A DNA stretch of 64,000 nt, taken from contig NZ_FRCW01000002.1 in the NCBI RefSeq assembly GCF_900143055.1, positions 310,001-374,000 on the forward strand, written 5' to 3'. This stretch comes from Fibrobacter sp. UWR3. Its GTDB lineage: Bacteria > Fibrobacterota > Fibrobacteria > Fibrobacterales > Fibrobacteraceae. The position numbers and the translations under genes were made by a program. This document shows positions 22,523 through 31,403 of this stretch, one piece after another. The notes beneath the pieces were generated by a model. It was not told the DNA's origin. It saw only the letters and a program-made list of their open reading frames with translations, and did no database searches. The number at the start of each line of letters is the position of its first letter. Position 1 is the first letter of the stretch.

Positions 22523-23440
22523 CTAGAGCTCAATCTTCTGCAGGAATTTAGCAATTTCCGCGCTGTCGAGCGGGTGCGTCTGCGAATACAAATCGGCCCA
22601 GCGCACGAAAAACCCGTTGTGCCGCACCGTAAGGTAGAACGTCGCGCTATCCCTGGGAGCAAGGCGCCCCACGATGGAATTCATGTCGAGATATTCGCCC
22701 TCGAGGAACGGGAGCGTATCGGCAGGGTTCACCGGGTACATGCCCGACATGCGCGAGGTCACGTTGTTGCCATGATCCAGTACGACGAACTGGCCCAGTG
22801 AATCCTTGCCCGACGAAAGTACGATTCCGGGCAGAATCGGATGTATGGGAGCCTCCCCGATTCCAAGCATCGCGTCCATCGCGAGGAGCGATTCCTGGCC
22901 CTCGAAATCGAAGTCACCCGTAATGGTAAGCGCCGACCAGTCCAGCGGCTGCCTCGGGCATAGTCCGGGATAGCGGCACCCGTCGGCGATATCGACCCAG
23001 TAATAAAGCGAATCCTGACCCCTCACGTGAATGAAGGTACGTACAAGCGAATCTTCCACCTGCACGAGAACCGCTTCGGAAAAACGGTCGCGCGGGGCAA
23101 CCCAGTGAAGTTTCGGGTGCTTTGAATTTGTCTGTGATGCTATGTAGCGCAAAAAATCGTTCGGCAGGTAGAACACGGAATCCGAGACGACCCAGGAACA
23201 CTGGCCAAGACCGTTCTTGAGTTCAAAGGCCTTGCCGCGCATAGTTTCGCACCGGGATTTCCAGTCGCTTGCCTCCACAACAGTCGAACCCGGCAACAGC
23301 TGCACGACCTTTTCGGCAAAGCCAAGACGCACGAAAAGCACCACGGCCACACAAAAAAGGAGAATGCGCACTACGGGGTAATTGTAGCGCTTGGGCTTGT
23401 ATCTTTTTTTACAGCGATGTTCCGAAAAACCTTCAGACAT
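22523..23440 (-). CDS. Membrane-anchored, degenerate LytM/M23-like protein
   Basis: 305 residues. A basic N-terminus and one membrane helix (~22-42, PVVRILLFCVAVVLFVRLGF) put the rest in the periplasm. Residues ~195-235 read PILPGIVLSSGKDSLGQFVVLDHGNNV, the core of an M23 peptidase beta sheet, but the usual first His-x3-Asp is missing and the closing HxH (normally after YTT.Y) is replaced by MSGMYPV. That pattern is typical of non-catalytic LytM factors such as EnvC or NlpD, which activate amidases. Whether it does so here is inference. Seven bases after the STAS gene. Confidence 0.5.
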   Translation of the reverse strand: MSEGFSEHRCKKRYKPKRYNYPVVRILLFCVAVVLFVRLGFAEKVVQLLPGSTVVEASDWKSRCETMRGKAFELKNGLGQCSWVVSDSVFYLPNDFLRYIASQTNSKHPKLHWVAPRDRFSEAVLVQVEDSLVRTFIHVRGQDSLYYWVDIADGCRYPGLCPRQPLDWSALTITGDFDFEGQESLLAMDAMLGIGEAPIHPILPGIVLSSGKDSLGQFVVLDHGNNVTSRMSGMYPVNPADTLPFLEGEYLDMNSIVGRLAPRDSATFYLTVRHNGFFVRWADLYSQTHPLDSAEIAKFLQKIEL

Positions 23441-23447
23441 CCTTCAA

Positions 23448-24113
23448 TCACATCAAGAAGAAGGCCGCAAGGCCACCGAGAACAAGAAGGACGAGGATGA
23501 TGAAGAATACAGTTTTTCCCGACGAGGATTCCTCTTCGAACGGCATGTTCATGCCCTTCGAGGCAAGTTTTTTCTCGTCTTTCACGACAGCGTTGAAGCT
23601 CTTGGTGAACCTGCGGTTGTGGCCCGTACGGCGCTCGGAACGGAACTCGCCCGACATCGAAGGAGCCTGACCGCCATTCTGCGAGGCGACAGGAGCCGCT
23701 TCGGGTTCCGACGGAGCGGCAGGAGCCTGCTCACGGGGAGGCAGTTCTACAGGATCGTGGCTATGCAACGAGAAAGTCATCATTTCGGCTTCGGCACCGA
23801 ACACCTTGAGCGTACGGTCGAGCCCGGCCTTCTTCAGACCGTCAGCGATGGTCGCACTGTTGCTGAGGAGCGCAAGCATGCCTCCCTTGCCCGAAAGTTC
23901 ACACTGGAACTGGACAAAAGCATTGTAGGCATCGCTGTATACAAAATCGAGACCCATGAGGTCGACCGCGACGAACTTGTCGTCGGGGTTGTCGTCTATC
24001 AGCTTGCGGACATCTTTCTTGAACTGTTCGGCGTCAAACGCCCCTATAGGGTTGAGAGGGGCAGACAAAAGGTCAAAAATGCCAACTTCACGATAGTTCT
24101 TCAATTGCGTCAT
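23448..24113 (-). CDS. STAS-domain protein with C-terminal membrane anchor
   Basis: 221 residues. Residues ~1-110 follow the STAS/anti-sigma-antagonist fold (FVAVDLMGLDFVYSDAYNAFV ... GMLALLSNSATIADGLKKAGLDRTLKVF), with Ser in the position often phosphorylated (VYSDAY). A Pro/Ala/Glu-rich linker and a basic segment (RSERRTGHNRRFTKSF) lead to a tail anchor of ~17 hydrophobic residues (VFFIILVLLVLGGLAAFFLM). Tail-anchored STAS proteins are unusual. TATATT lies 7 bases upstream of the ATG. First gene of an operon with M23-like, lipoprotein and Nudix genes. Confidence 0.7.
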   Translation of the reverse strand: MTQLKNYREVGIFDLLSAPLNPIGAFDAEQFKKDVRKLIDDNPDDKFVAVDLMGLDFVYSDAYNAFVQFQCELSGKGGMLALLSNSATIADGLKKAGLDRTLKVFGAEAEMMTFSLHSHDPVELPPREQAPAAPSEPEAAPVASQNGGQAPSMSGEFRSERRTGHNRRFTKSFNAVVKDEKKLASKGMNMPFEEESSSGKTVFFIILVLLVLGGLAAFFLM

Positions 24114-24120
24114 GGTAAGA

Positions 24121-24150
24121 AATATAAACTAAAAAATGGTTGATGTGCAA
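24121..24150 (-). promoter_or_regulatory. Promoter with -35 TTGCAC, 18-base spacer, -10 TATATT
   Basis: On the minus strand TTGCAC 24150-24145 and TATATT 24126-24121, which ends seven bases before ATG 24113. No ribosome site can fit; leaderless mRNA predicted. Confidence 0.55.
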
Positions 24151-24189
24151 AAAATCACAGACAAAAGTTAAAAAAAAGCGAAAAAACGG

Positions 24190-25545
24190 CTACTCCTCCC
24201 AGTACACGCCTCCAGAGGGCGCGGTTTCAAGAACCTCGTCGGAAGATTCTTCCACTACGGGCGCCTGCGGGGCGGGAGCCTCAGGGGCTGGTCCGGCAGG
24301 CTGGCCGGTTGCCTGGCTAGCCTGTTGTCCGTCGGCTTGGCCCGCGGGTTGAGCGGCATCCTGGGACGCGCCTTCCGGAGCGATTTCATCGGGGGCGTCG
24401 GGTTCGGCGCCAAGCAGGCTGCTACCCGCACTGCCACGCCTTGCTGCTTCAGGTTCAGGCTTGGGCGCATGCGCAAACAGGTAGGGGCTCACGCTTATGC
24501 TCACGCGATGCACCGGAGAGAGAACCGGGTGCGACTCGAACGCGTAATCGACCCGCAGGAACTTCGCTATGGTAAGCCCGGCACCCGCGGTCACGCTCTT
24601 GAAGGTGGTAAAACTCGATAGGCCCGCACGCACGCTGAGCCCGAAATCAAAGGCGAACTCGATACCGCCGCGGCCACCCGAAAGCCAGTCGAGCGGGCTT
24701 TCCCAGATGCGGCCACCCACATCGTCATCGGTCTCGTACCCGAGCGCGCGCGCCTCGCGGTGGAGCAGCCCCGCACCCTGCCAGTAAAGGTTCAGCTTGC
24801 CATACAGGTAGGCGACAGGCAGGGAGTAGCTCGCCGCCAGGTAGAACTCGGGCGCGGAGTACTCGAACTCGCCCGACTCCCATGTAGTCGCAGAAGAAGT
24901 CCAACCCTTGAGGAGGCCCGCGACATACAGTTCGTCAACTACGCGATACCGGAGGGAAGCATCGCCCCGGAAGCCCCAGCCCGTCTGGTCCATGTCGCGG
25001 TACAGCAGGTGGAAGCCCACCCCCAGGTCAAAACGGTTGAACAGGCGCCTGCCCCAGGTTGCAGAAAACATCCAGTCATCATAGGAAAGCGTATTGTAGT
25101 CGCTCCCCTCGGGGAGCGGTTCGCCCTCGCGTATATAAGGAATGTCGTCGGCGCCAAAACGCGCAAAAGAAATGCCCAGGCCCTGCCCCTCGGAAATCGG
25201 GATAACCGCAGACGCAAAATCATAGCGGGTATCCTCGTAGTATGCGGTATGCGAGAACGACGCCCAGAGGTAGCGTACCGAAGACAGCTGGTGCGGGTTC
25301 GAGACAAGCCCGAGGTAATCGCCGTCGACCGCCATCGTAGCAGAACCGAGGGCTGCAGACCGCGCTCCGGGTTCCATGTTCATGGTCTCGTTCGCGCCCG
25401 CCACACGGTCGGCGGCAAGGGATGCGCCCGCAAACAGCAGGGAGGCCGCCAGAGCGACCACCGCCCGACGGCACGCAAAAGCGACCGCCGCCCGAAAGCG
25501 GCAGTTCACAAGAGCACGTGTGTCTAAAATGCGCGCGAGTCTCAT
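24190..25545 (-). CDS. PorV/PorQ-like outer-membrane protein with Pro/Ala-rich tail
   Basis: 451 residues from ATG 25545; a longer frame to 25611 lacks support. After an N-terminal signal segment (FRAAVAFACRRAVVALAASLLFAGASLA), the sequence MEPGARSAALGSATMAVDGD followed by alternating strands fits the PorV/PorQ (UPF0164-like) outer-membrane family linked to type IX secretion and other FCB export systems. The barrel runs to about residue 365. The last ~85 residues are a Pro/Ala/Gln-rich tail (repeats such as AGQADGQQASQATGQPAG), which may be periplasmic. Divergent from the Xer gene. Confidence 0.68.
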   Translation of the reverse strand: MRLARILDTRALVNCRFRAAVAFACRRAVVALAASLLFAGASLAADRVAGANETMNMEPGARSAALGSATMAVDGDYLGLVSNPHQLSSVRYLWASFSHTAYYEDTRYDFASAVIPISEGQGLGISFARFGADDIPYIREGEPLPEGSDYNTLSYDDWMFSATWGRRLFNRFDLGVGFHLLYRDMDQTGWGFRGDASLRYRVVDELYVAGLLKGWTSSATTWESGEFEYSAPEFYLAASYSLPVAYLYGKLNLYWQGAGLLHREARALGYETDDDVGGRIWESPLDWLSGGRGGIEFAFDFGLSVRAGLSSFTTFKSVTAGAGLTIAKFLRVDYAFESHPVLSPVHRVSISVSPYLFAHAPKPEPEAARRGSAGSSLLGAEPDAPDEIAPEGASQDAAQPAGQADGQQASQATGQPAGPAPEAPAPQAPVVEESSDEVLETAPSGGVYWEE

Positions 25546-25619
25546 ACCTTGTCCATAAAATAGATTTTTCGCCGGAGCAAGACCAACCGAAAGCTCCCTT
25601 ATTATGGTCATTTGTTTAT

Positions 25620-25625
25620 TAAATT
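25620..25625 (+). promoter_or_regulatory. Possible -10 TAAATT of the Xer gene
   Basis: TAAATT ends seven bases before ATG 25633, the same spacing as other genes here. No good -35. Confidence 0.3.
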
Positions 25626-25632
25626 ATGCGAC

Positions 25633-26565
25633 ATGAACCTTCCGGAACACATAGAGCAGTTCTTGCAGTACATCGCGGAGAGGCGGCGCTTTTCGCCCCG
25701 CACGGTAGACACCTACAAGAAGTCACTCGTGAAGTTCCTCGAGCACCTAGGCGGCGCGCCCATACCCGCGGGCAAAGCGCGCGTCGAGAATGCGCCGGAA
25801 CTTTCCGCATTTTCCGAGATGAACGTGAAGGGCTTCGTGTGGGATTTGAAGATGAAGCAGAAACTTGCACCCACGAGCATCTGCGAGCACCTCGCCGCAT
25901 TAAAGAGTTTCGGCAAGTACCTGGTCCGCTCGAAAGTGCTGGAAACAAATCCCGCCGAAGCAGTCCCCATGCCCAAGCGCCCCAAGAGGCTCGTGAACGT
26001 GCTCGGGCAGAAGGACCTCGCCGAAGAAAAATTCCCGGAACTGCCGCCGGATGCCAAGCTCCCGCAGGTGCGCGCCCGCATCCTGCTCGAACTCATCTAC
26101 GGTTCGGGGCTGCGTATCTCGGAATGCCAGAACCTCACGTGGGACCGCATCGACGTTAACGCGAAACTCGTGCGCGTGCTCGGCAAGGGCAACAAGGAAC
26201 GCATCGTGCCGCTCACCGAAAGTTTCATCGACCGCATCGCGAACTTCAAGCAGATGGAAGCGGAAGCGGGCCACCTCCCCACCGCAACGGGATACGTATT
26301 CCTCAGCGAAGACGGCAAGCCGTTCGGGATACGCACACTCCGGAACGACATCCACGACCTGCTACGTGAAATCGGCTGGGAGGGCAAGGCGAGCCCGCAC
26401 GTGCTGCGCCACAGTTTCGCCACGCACCTGCTCGAAAACGGTGCCGAAATCATGAGCGTCAAAGAGATGCTCGGGCATTCAAACATCTCCACCACCCAAG
26501 TCTACACGCATGTAAATGCAGAACGCCTGCGCGCCGCCTTCAAGAAGACGCACCCGCGAGCATAA
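25633..26565 (+). CDS. Tyrosine recombinase XerC/XerD
   Basis: 310 residues from ATG 25633. N-terminal SAM-like domain (FLQYIAERRRFSPRTVDTYKKSL), then the catalytic domain with all residues: Arg in YGSGLRISECQNL, Lys in GKGNKERIVPL, HVLRHSFATHLLENG (His-x2-Arg), LGHSNISTTQVYTHV (His and the nucleophilic Tyr). With its partner it resolves chromosome dimers at dif, coordinated by FtsK. XerC or XerD cannot be told apart here. It is monocistronic and not flanked by mobile-element genes, so a housekeeping role fits. Confidence 0.92.
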   Translation: MNLPEHIEQFLQYIAERRRFSPRTVDTYKKSLVKFLEHLGGAPIPAGKARVENAPELSAFSEMNVKGFVWDLKMKQKLAPTSICEHLAALKSFGKYLVRSKVLETNPAEAVPMPKRPKRLVNVLGQKDLAEEKFPELPPDAKLPQVRARILLELIYGSGLRISECQNLTWDRIDVNAKLVRVLGKGNKERIVPLTESFIDRIANFKQMEAEAGHLPTATGYVFLSEDGKPFGIRTLRNDIHDLLREIGWEGKASPHVLRHSFATHLLENGAEIMSVKEMLGHSNISTTQVYTHVNAERLRAAFKKTHPRA

Positions 26566-26576
26566 TTCCCGCGAGC

Positions 26577-27728
26577 TTAGAAGAAACTTCCCTTGATGCC
26601 GACGGCGATGGTCCACTGCTGCAGAATGTCGCCCCAGTCGGGAGCGTTCCATTCGCGCATCGGAGATTCATCGTACTCGTCGCTCGGGTCGGCCGCGTTC
26701 GCCTTGTCGTGTATGGGCACGGAGAGCGCAAGGAACACCGGGAAGTCCGCATCCGAGAACTCGATACCGTAGGCAAGCGCCACGGACCACGCCTGGTGAT
26801 CGGGGTCGGGGCGCGGGTCATACGTACCCGCCTTCTCGGAACTTATCCAGGCAACACCCAACGGCACGGAGAAGTTCAGGCCAAAACTCTGCACTATACC
26901 CGGACGGCCGCGATAGCCATAGGCAACAGACGCGCTCACGGAAGGCGGAGTGAAGGCACCCAGGTCGTTTTCGCCATACGGTTTGAAGCGGTATTCAAAA
27001 CGGTCGCCATCGTGTTCGATGTTCTTCCAGTAACTGTCGTTGAACTCGTTCTCGCCCGAAATCAGGTGCATCGCGAACGGGTACGTGAACGTAAGCCCGT
27101 AGAGCCAGATTCCCTTGTCGGTATCACGACTGTAGTCCCAGCCGAGAGTGAGCGAATACAGGCCTGAGCCCTTCTGGAAACTTGCGGGCAAGATTTCTTC
27201 GGAAGCATCGGTACCGCGCTTGATGTCGTACTGGCCGGTAGGAATCGTGAGCGATGCAGAAAGCGACGCCGCTCCCCCACTGCCAATCGTCTTGCTAAAG
27301 TCAAAAGAAATATCGCCGAGCCCGCCGGTACTGCGGTCGGTCGGAGCCTGGTTACTGCGGTACTGGACTTCGCCCTGGTGCGAAACAAACGGTATGGACA
27401 CGCCGAGTTTCGTGGACCATGTAGGCTTGATGGAAAAATGCGGGGTGAGCGTGAGGCCCGAGAAATTCTGGCCGACGCTGTACTTGGTAAATACTTCCGT
27501 TTCCAGGTAGCCGCCCGAAACGCCCTGACCAATCCACTTGATGCCATCGCTCGCACCGCCACCGGAACCGCCGGCACCGCACCCGCCAATGGATTCCCAG
27601 GGGGTAGCGGGTTCGACCGGAGCGTTGTATGCCGCAAGGAACGCGCAGGTAGCGACAGCCGCGAGAGATGCGACCGCACCGAATTTTTTGCCAAATTTTT
27701 TACCGGACTTCAATAAGGAATTCTTCAT
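26577..27728 (-). CDS. Outer-membrane porin-like protein, unknown
   Basis: 383 residues from ATG 27728, with GAGGTGG five bases upstream and nine bases after the preceding stop. A basic N-terminus and hydrophobic segment (FGAVASLAAVATCAFLAA) act as signal. CGAGGSGGGAS follows, then barrel-like strands (LTLTPHFSIKPTWSTKLGVSIPF, ASLSASLTIPTGQYD, YSLTLGWDYS) that recall meta-pathway phenol or transporter-type outer-membrane barrels. It ends in Phe (GIKGSFF), as outer-membrane proteins do. Probably co-transcribed with the upstream propeller lipoprotein. Confidence 0.68.
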   Translation of the reverse strand: MKNSLLKSGKKFGKKFGAVASLAAVATCAFLAAYNAPVEPATPWESIGGCGAGGSGGGASDGIKWIGQGVSGGYLETEVFTKYSVGQNFSGLTLTPHFSIKPTWSTKLGVSIPFVSHQGEVQYRSNQAPTDRSTGGLGDISFDFSKTIGSGGAASLSASLTIPTGQYDIKRGTDASEEILPASFQKGSGLYSLTLGWDYSRDTDKGIWLYGLTFTYPFAMHLISGENEFNDSYWKNIEHDGDRFEYRFKPYGENDLGAFTPPSVSASVAYGYRGRPGIVQSFGLNFSVPLGVAWISSEKAGTYDPRPDPDHQAWSVALAYGIEFSDADFPVFLALSVPIHDKANAADPSDEYDESPMREWNAPDWGDILQQWTIAVGIKGSFF

Positions 27729-27736
27729 CGTCCACC

Positions 27737-28906
27737 TCACGGAAGTTCCAGCAAATAGCCGTAGTTTGTACCGGTGGCAAGGAACCTGCCATCGGGAGAG
27801 CGCCCGCCAATCATGGGAATGGAGGCGATTTCACGAACATCTCCGACCCACTCTACCGCAAGGTCGCTCGGGGCACCCGCATTCAGGCGAACTTCGCGCA
27901 TCACCGTGCGGCCCACGGAACCGTCCTGCACGGATTCCTGCGTGAGGTCGTTTTTGTTGAGCATCTGCGAGCCCTGCGGGAATTCCGTCCACACCACAAA
28001 CAGCCTGCCACCAAACGAGAACCAGTGCGGCTGTGCGGGTTCCGAAAGCGAGTTCTGCCCGCGTTCGATTTTTACCGGCGAAGAGTTCGCGGAAAGTTCC
28101 TGGATGTAGGCTTCCCACGTCGTCGGATTCTCGAGCACGTTATAGACAATGAAGTTTCCGTCCGGCGAAATCATCGGAGCGTCAATGCTCCAGCCGGACT
28201 TGCCGGAAGGCCTTGCAAGCGTCTTCGCCTTATCGAGCCCGCCGTTCGCAAAATCGACAAACACAATCTTGTCTTCGTCGTTCACGTAAGTCAGGCGCAC
28301 CTTGTCGGTGCCAAAGAAGCCTTCCACCGTGGAATCCGCGGCATCCTCATCAACGGAGGCATCCGGCGAAACCCACAGGTGCGGGGATGCCGTCTCGATA
28401 ATATTCTTGTCGTAGAACCAGAACCTCTTGCTATCCGACATGCGCACGGCGAAAATTCCGTAGTCAAGATTCTCGCAGGCCTTCTTCCCGTCCAAGTCGT
28501 AGGCACGGAGCGCAACGGCGTAGTCGGCGTGCGTACTCCATTCCGGGTCCTGGAACTGGCATTCGCCCGCAGACGTATCGCGCATCATGTACCAGAGCAC
28601 ATTGCCCGAAGTATCTGAAATAGTCAGGCGGTCATGCTGGATTACCCCGCTTGTCGTAAAGCCAGAATCCGGCGGAGTCACCTTGAGCGTACCGCCAAAG
28701 TTCAGCCAGAGCATCGCAGCAGGATAGTTCGCCGTATCCTGGGATACGGAAGGGTTGCAAATCTGCTTCTGCGTGTTCACCGGGAAGACCGTCCCGATAT
28801 CGGACTTACCACTGGACGCGGACTCGACCGATTCGGCCTCGAAAGGTTCCGGCGAGTAGCACGCAACAAGCAGCGCGGGCAGGAGTAATTCAAACAGTTT
28901 TTTCAT
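27737..28906 (-). CDS. Lipoprotein with beta-propeller (TolB/WD40-like) character
   Basis: 389 residues from ATG 28906. MKKLFELLLPALLVAC is a lipoprotein signal with lipobox LVAC. The mature part has repeated blades of the kind MISPDGNFIVYNVLEN, and near the end GGRSPDGRFLATGTN; the SPDG motif is typical of TolB-like propellers. Likely periplasmic or surface-bound. Coupled to the barrel gene nine bases downstream. AATATT lies nine bases upstream of the ATG, and purT ends 14 bases upstream, so it may be transcribed both from purT and from its own start. Confidence 0.65.
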   Translation of the reverse strand: MKKLFELLLPALLVACYSPEPFEAESVESASSGKSDIGTVFPVNTQKQICNPSVSQDTANYPAAMLWLNFGGTLKVTPPDSGFTTSGVIQHDRLTISDTSGNVLWYMMRDTSAGECQFQDPEWSTHADYAVALRAYDLDGKKACENLDYGIFAVRMSDSKRFWFYDKNIIETASPHLWVSPDASVDEDAADSTVEGFFGTDKVRLTYVNDEDKIVFVDFANGGLDKAKTLARPSGKSGWSIDAPMISPDGNFIVYNVLENPTTWEAYIQELSANSSPVKIERGQNSLSEPAQPHWFSFGGRLFVVWTEFPQGSQMLNKNDLTQESVQDGSVGRTVMREVRLNAGAPSDLAVEWVGDVREIASIPMIGGRSPDGRFLATGTNYGYLLELP

Positions 28907-28920
28907 CGACACGTAAATAT

Positions 28921-30105
28921 TTACAGAGTGACCTTCACTTTTTCGCGCATGGCCATGACCTGCGCCTTGGCCTCTTCCACCGTGTCGCGGCGGGCAAGCA
29001 GCACGCCCAAGCGGCGGTGGCCCTTGAGTTCGGGCTTGCCGAACAGGCGAAGCGCAGTGTCAGGTTCTGCAAGCACATCTTCCAGGCCACCGAACTTCAC
29101 GTGGTCGGAATTGCCGTCCACGACGATTGCCTTCGAGGCGCTCGGGCCGTGGAAAGCGATGTTCGGGATAGGCAGGCCCAAGATAGCGCGTGCATGCAGT
29201 GCAAATTCAGACAAATCCTGCGAAATCAATGTCACCATGCCGGTATCGTGCGGGCGCGGAGAAACTTCGCTGAAGAGCACCTGGTCCTTGCACACGAAAA
29301 GTTCCACACCGAAGATGCCGCGGCCACCGAGAGCGTCGGTAATCTTCTTCGCGATGTTCTTCGCCTGTTCCAGGAGTTCGGGCTTCATCGGCTGGGGCTG
29401 CCAGGATTCCTGGTAGTCGCCGCCCACCTGATGGTGACCCACCGGTTCAAGGAAGCTGGTTCCGCCCACATGGCGAACCGTAAGCAATGTAATCTCATAA
29501 TCGAACGGCACGAAACCTTCCACAATCACGCGGCTGGCATGGCCGGTGCGGCCCTCGTGCTGGGAAATGTCCCACGACTTCTGGATGTCGGCCTCCGTCT
29601 TGATGACGCTCTGACCATGGCCCGAAGAACTCATCACCGGCTTCACCACGCAGGGGATGCCGATTTCCTTGACGGCCTTCTGGAAATCCTCGAAATTGTC
29701 GGCAAAGCGGTACGGGCTCGTCTTGAGGCCCAGTTCCTCAGCGGCAAGGCGGCGAATGCCCTCGCGGTTCATCGTGAGCTTGGTGGCCTTCGCGGTCGGG
29801 ATGACGTTGAAGCCTTCCTTTTCGAGTTCCACGAGCGTGTCGGTCGCAATCGCCTCGACTTCCGGGACGATGTAGTCGGGCTTCTCCAGTTCAATCACGC
29901 GGCGCAGTTCGGCACCGTCAAGCATGTTGATAACGTGGCTACGATGGGCCACCTGCATGCCCGGGGCGTTAGCATAACGGTCCACGGCAATCACCTCGAC
30001 TCCGAGACGCATCATCTCGATGATGACTTCCTTGCCGAGTTCGCCGGCTCCGCAAAACAGCACCTTGGTGGCGCTAGAACTTAGAGGTGTACCGATTTCT
30101 GCCAT
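28921..30105 (-). CDS. purT: Formate-dependent phosphoribosylglycinamide formyltransferase PurT
   Basis: 394 residues, ATG 30105 with AAGGAG eight bases upstream. ATP-grasp enzyme: [25 protein letters not shown] at the start, [17 protein letters not shown] for [30 protein letters not shown] at the active site. It makes formyl-GAR from formate, ATP and GAR in purine synthesis, independent of folate. A likely -10 TATATT lies at 30140-30135, about 30 bases upstream, so a normal leader is used here. Confidence 0.96.
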   Translation of the reverse strand: MAEIGTPLSSSATKVLFCGAGELGKEVIIEMMRLGVEVIAVDRYANAPGMQVAHRSHVINMLDGAELRRVIELEKPDYIVPEVEAIATDTLVELEKEGFNVIPTAKATKLTMNREGIRRLAAEELGLKTSPYRFADNFEDFQKAVKEIGIPCVVKPVMSSSGHGQSVIKTEADIQKSWDISQHEGRTGHASRVIVEGFVPFDYEITLLTVRHVGGTSFLEPVGHHQVGGDYQESWQPQPMKPELLEQAKNIAKKITDALGGRGIFGVELFVCKDQVLFSEVSPRPHDTGMVTLISQDLSEFALHARAILGLPIPNIAFHGPSASKAIVVDGNSDHVKFGGLEDVLAEPDTALRLFGKPELKGHRRLGVLLARRDTVEEAKAQVMAMREKVKVTL

Positions 30106-30134
30106 AAAAAACTCCTTGGTTTAGGAATAATATA

Positions 30135-30140
30135 AATATA
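30135..30140 (-). promoter_or_regulatory. -10 TATATT upstream of purT
   Basis: TATATTTA on the minus strand, 2 bases past the stop of the FISUMP gene; leaves a leader of ~25 bases that contains AAGGAG. Confidence 0.45.
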
Positions 30141-30141
30141 G

Positions 30142-31374
30142 TTAGTCCTTGAGGCAACGGACTGATAAACTGAAGTTCTCGTCAGCGAAGCTGAGGGTCG
30201 CACCGATCGCATTCAAGTACCAGTAGTCAGCGGAATGGTTATCATACTCAGTAAACTCAGCGGCACTCCAGAAGCGGGCGTAACCGCCGACATCGAGAAA
30301 TTCGCCCCCGAGTTTGCCGCCGGCAGGAAGCGCGGAGAACCCGTACGCATCGGTTGCATCAGGCCAATTGTCAAAGCCCTTCGCCTGCATGGCATTCGAC
30401 GATTTGCCCATCACGCTATACAGCGTTCTCCATTCCGTAGAATCCGGGATATGCCAACCTTCCGGGCAAATACCACGCGCAGGAGTCTTTATGGTACATT
30501 CTACGTCATAGCCACAACCCTTGGCATTATCCGAAAATACAGCTGCACTGTCCATGGCATCCGCCCAAGTGTAATAGCGACCGTACTTGGCACAGGAATC
30601 CATGTAGCAAAGGCTATTCGCCGTTTCGTAATTGAGGTTCTCAGCCATCCACGTCTGGGTGCCGATGGTCACATACTTATAAGCCTTGCCATCACGGGTA
30701 TCACAAAATTGCCTTTCCGGATCATAAGGCTTAATTCCGCACATAGCCTTGTAAAGAACTGTTCCATCAGGACCGCACCACAAAGTAACAGTTCCGATTC
30801 CATCATCAATTAGATAGCAACCTTCGCTCTCGCCGTCTTCGCCCTTGTCGCCTTGTTCTCCTTTTTCGCCGTTCAGCACAACGCCGACGGAATCTCCGCC
30901 ACAGATGACCTTGAATCCGCTGCTATCGGGCAAGGACTCCATTGTGCAAGAAGTACCAGCTTCACCAGTGTCCCCCTTTTCTCCAGATTCGCCCTTGTCG
31001 CCTTTGACTCCTTGGTCACCCTTATCGCCTTTCGCACCATCTTCGCCGTCTTTACCGTCACGGCCATCCTTACCGTTGAACGAAGTCCATTTGCGGTTGA
31101 TGCAGGCGTACGACGCAGCAGAATCCAGCGCATAAACCATCGTGCCTTCGTTTTCCGTGGTGCACTCGGGCAACTTCTCGCCCTCTTCGACAATCTTCAT
31201 GCCGGTCTCGTGGACTTCGGTCACTTCGGTGACTTCATCGCCGCAGGCTACAAGGAGCGTGGCTGTTAACGCAAGGAAGATCCCCGCCTTCGCGGGGATG
31301 ACGAGAGAAGTCGCGGGGATGACGAGAGAAGTCGCGGGGATGACGCTTCGGGTTAAAGAGTGTTTCAGGGACAT
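30142..31374 (-). CDS. FISUMP-domain lipoprotein with collagen-like repeats and repeat-derived signal peptide
   Basis: 410 residues from ATG 31374, with AAAGGAG seven bases upstream. The signal peptide has an insertion of SVIPATSLVIPATSLVIPAK, the translation of the palindromic repeat and its half copies, ahead of the hydrophobic core GIFLALTATLLVAC (lipobox LVAC). Then a Gly-x-y tract of about 13 triplets (GKDGRDGKDGEDGAKGDKG) near residues 102-142 and another short one, followed by the FISUMP domain (YVTIGTQTWMAENLNY, ICPEGWHIPDSTEW, SLSVRCLKD) to the end. The FISUMP family is abundant in Fibrobacter; function unknown. Probably surface-exposed. Confidence 0.85.
   Translation of the reverse strand: MSLKHSLTRSVIPATSLVIPATSLVIPAKAGIFLALTATLLVACGDEVTEVTEVHETGMKIVEEGEKLPECTTENEGTMVYALDSAASYACINRKWTSFNGKDGRDGKDGEDGAKGDKGDQGVKGDKGESGEKGDTGEAGTSCTMESLPDSSGFKVICGGDSVGVVLNGEKGEQGDKGEDGESEGCYLIDDGIGTVTLWCGPDGTVLYKAMCGIKPYDPERQFCDTRDGKAYKYVTIGTQTWMAENLNYETANSLCYMDSCAKYGRYYTWADAMDSAAVFSDNAKGCGYDVECTIKTPARGICPEGWHIPDSTEWRTLYSVMGKSSNAMQAKGFDNWPDATDAYGFSALPAGGKLGGEFLDVGGYARFWSAAEFTEYDNHSADYWYLNAIGATLSFADENFSLSVRCLKD
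31279..31344. repeat. Palindromic dispersed repeat, copy 6, with two half copies, inside a signal peptide
   Basis: GATCCCCGC CTTC GCGGGGATGAC at 31279-31302, then two tandem 21-base units GAGAGAAGTCGCGGGGATGAC-like to 31344. Read in frame on the minus strand as VIPAT/VIPAK units. Confidence 0.9.
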
Positions 31375-31403
31375 GGGTGCTCCTTTGAAGGGGTTAGCTT
31401 CTT

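Noticed and set aside
25633-26565. Integrase of a mobile element
   Set aside because: All features fit a housekeeping XerC/D recombinase; no attachment repeats, tRNA or phage genes flank it.
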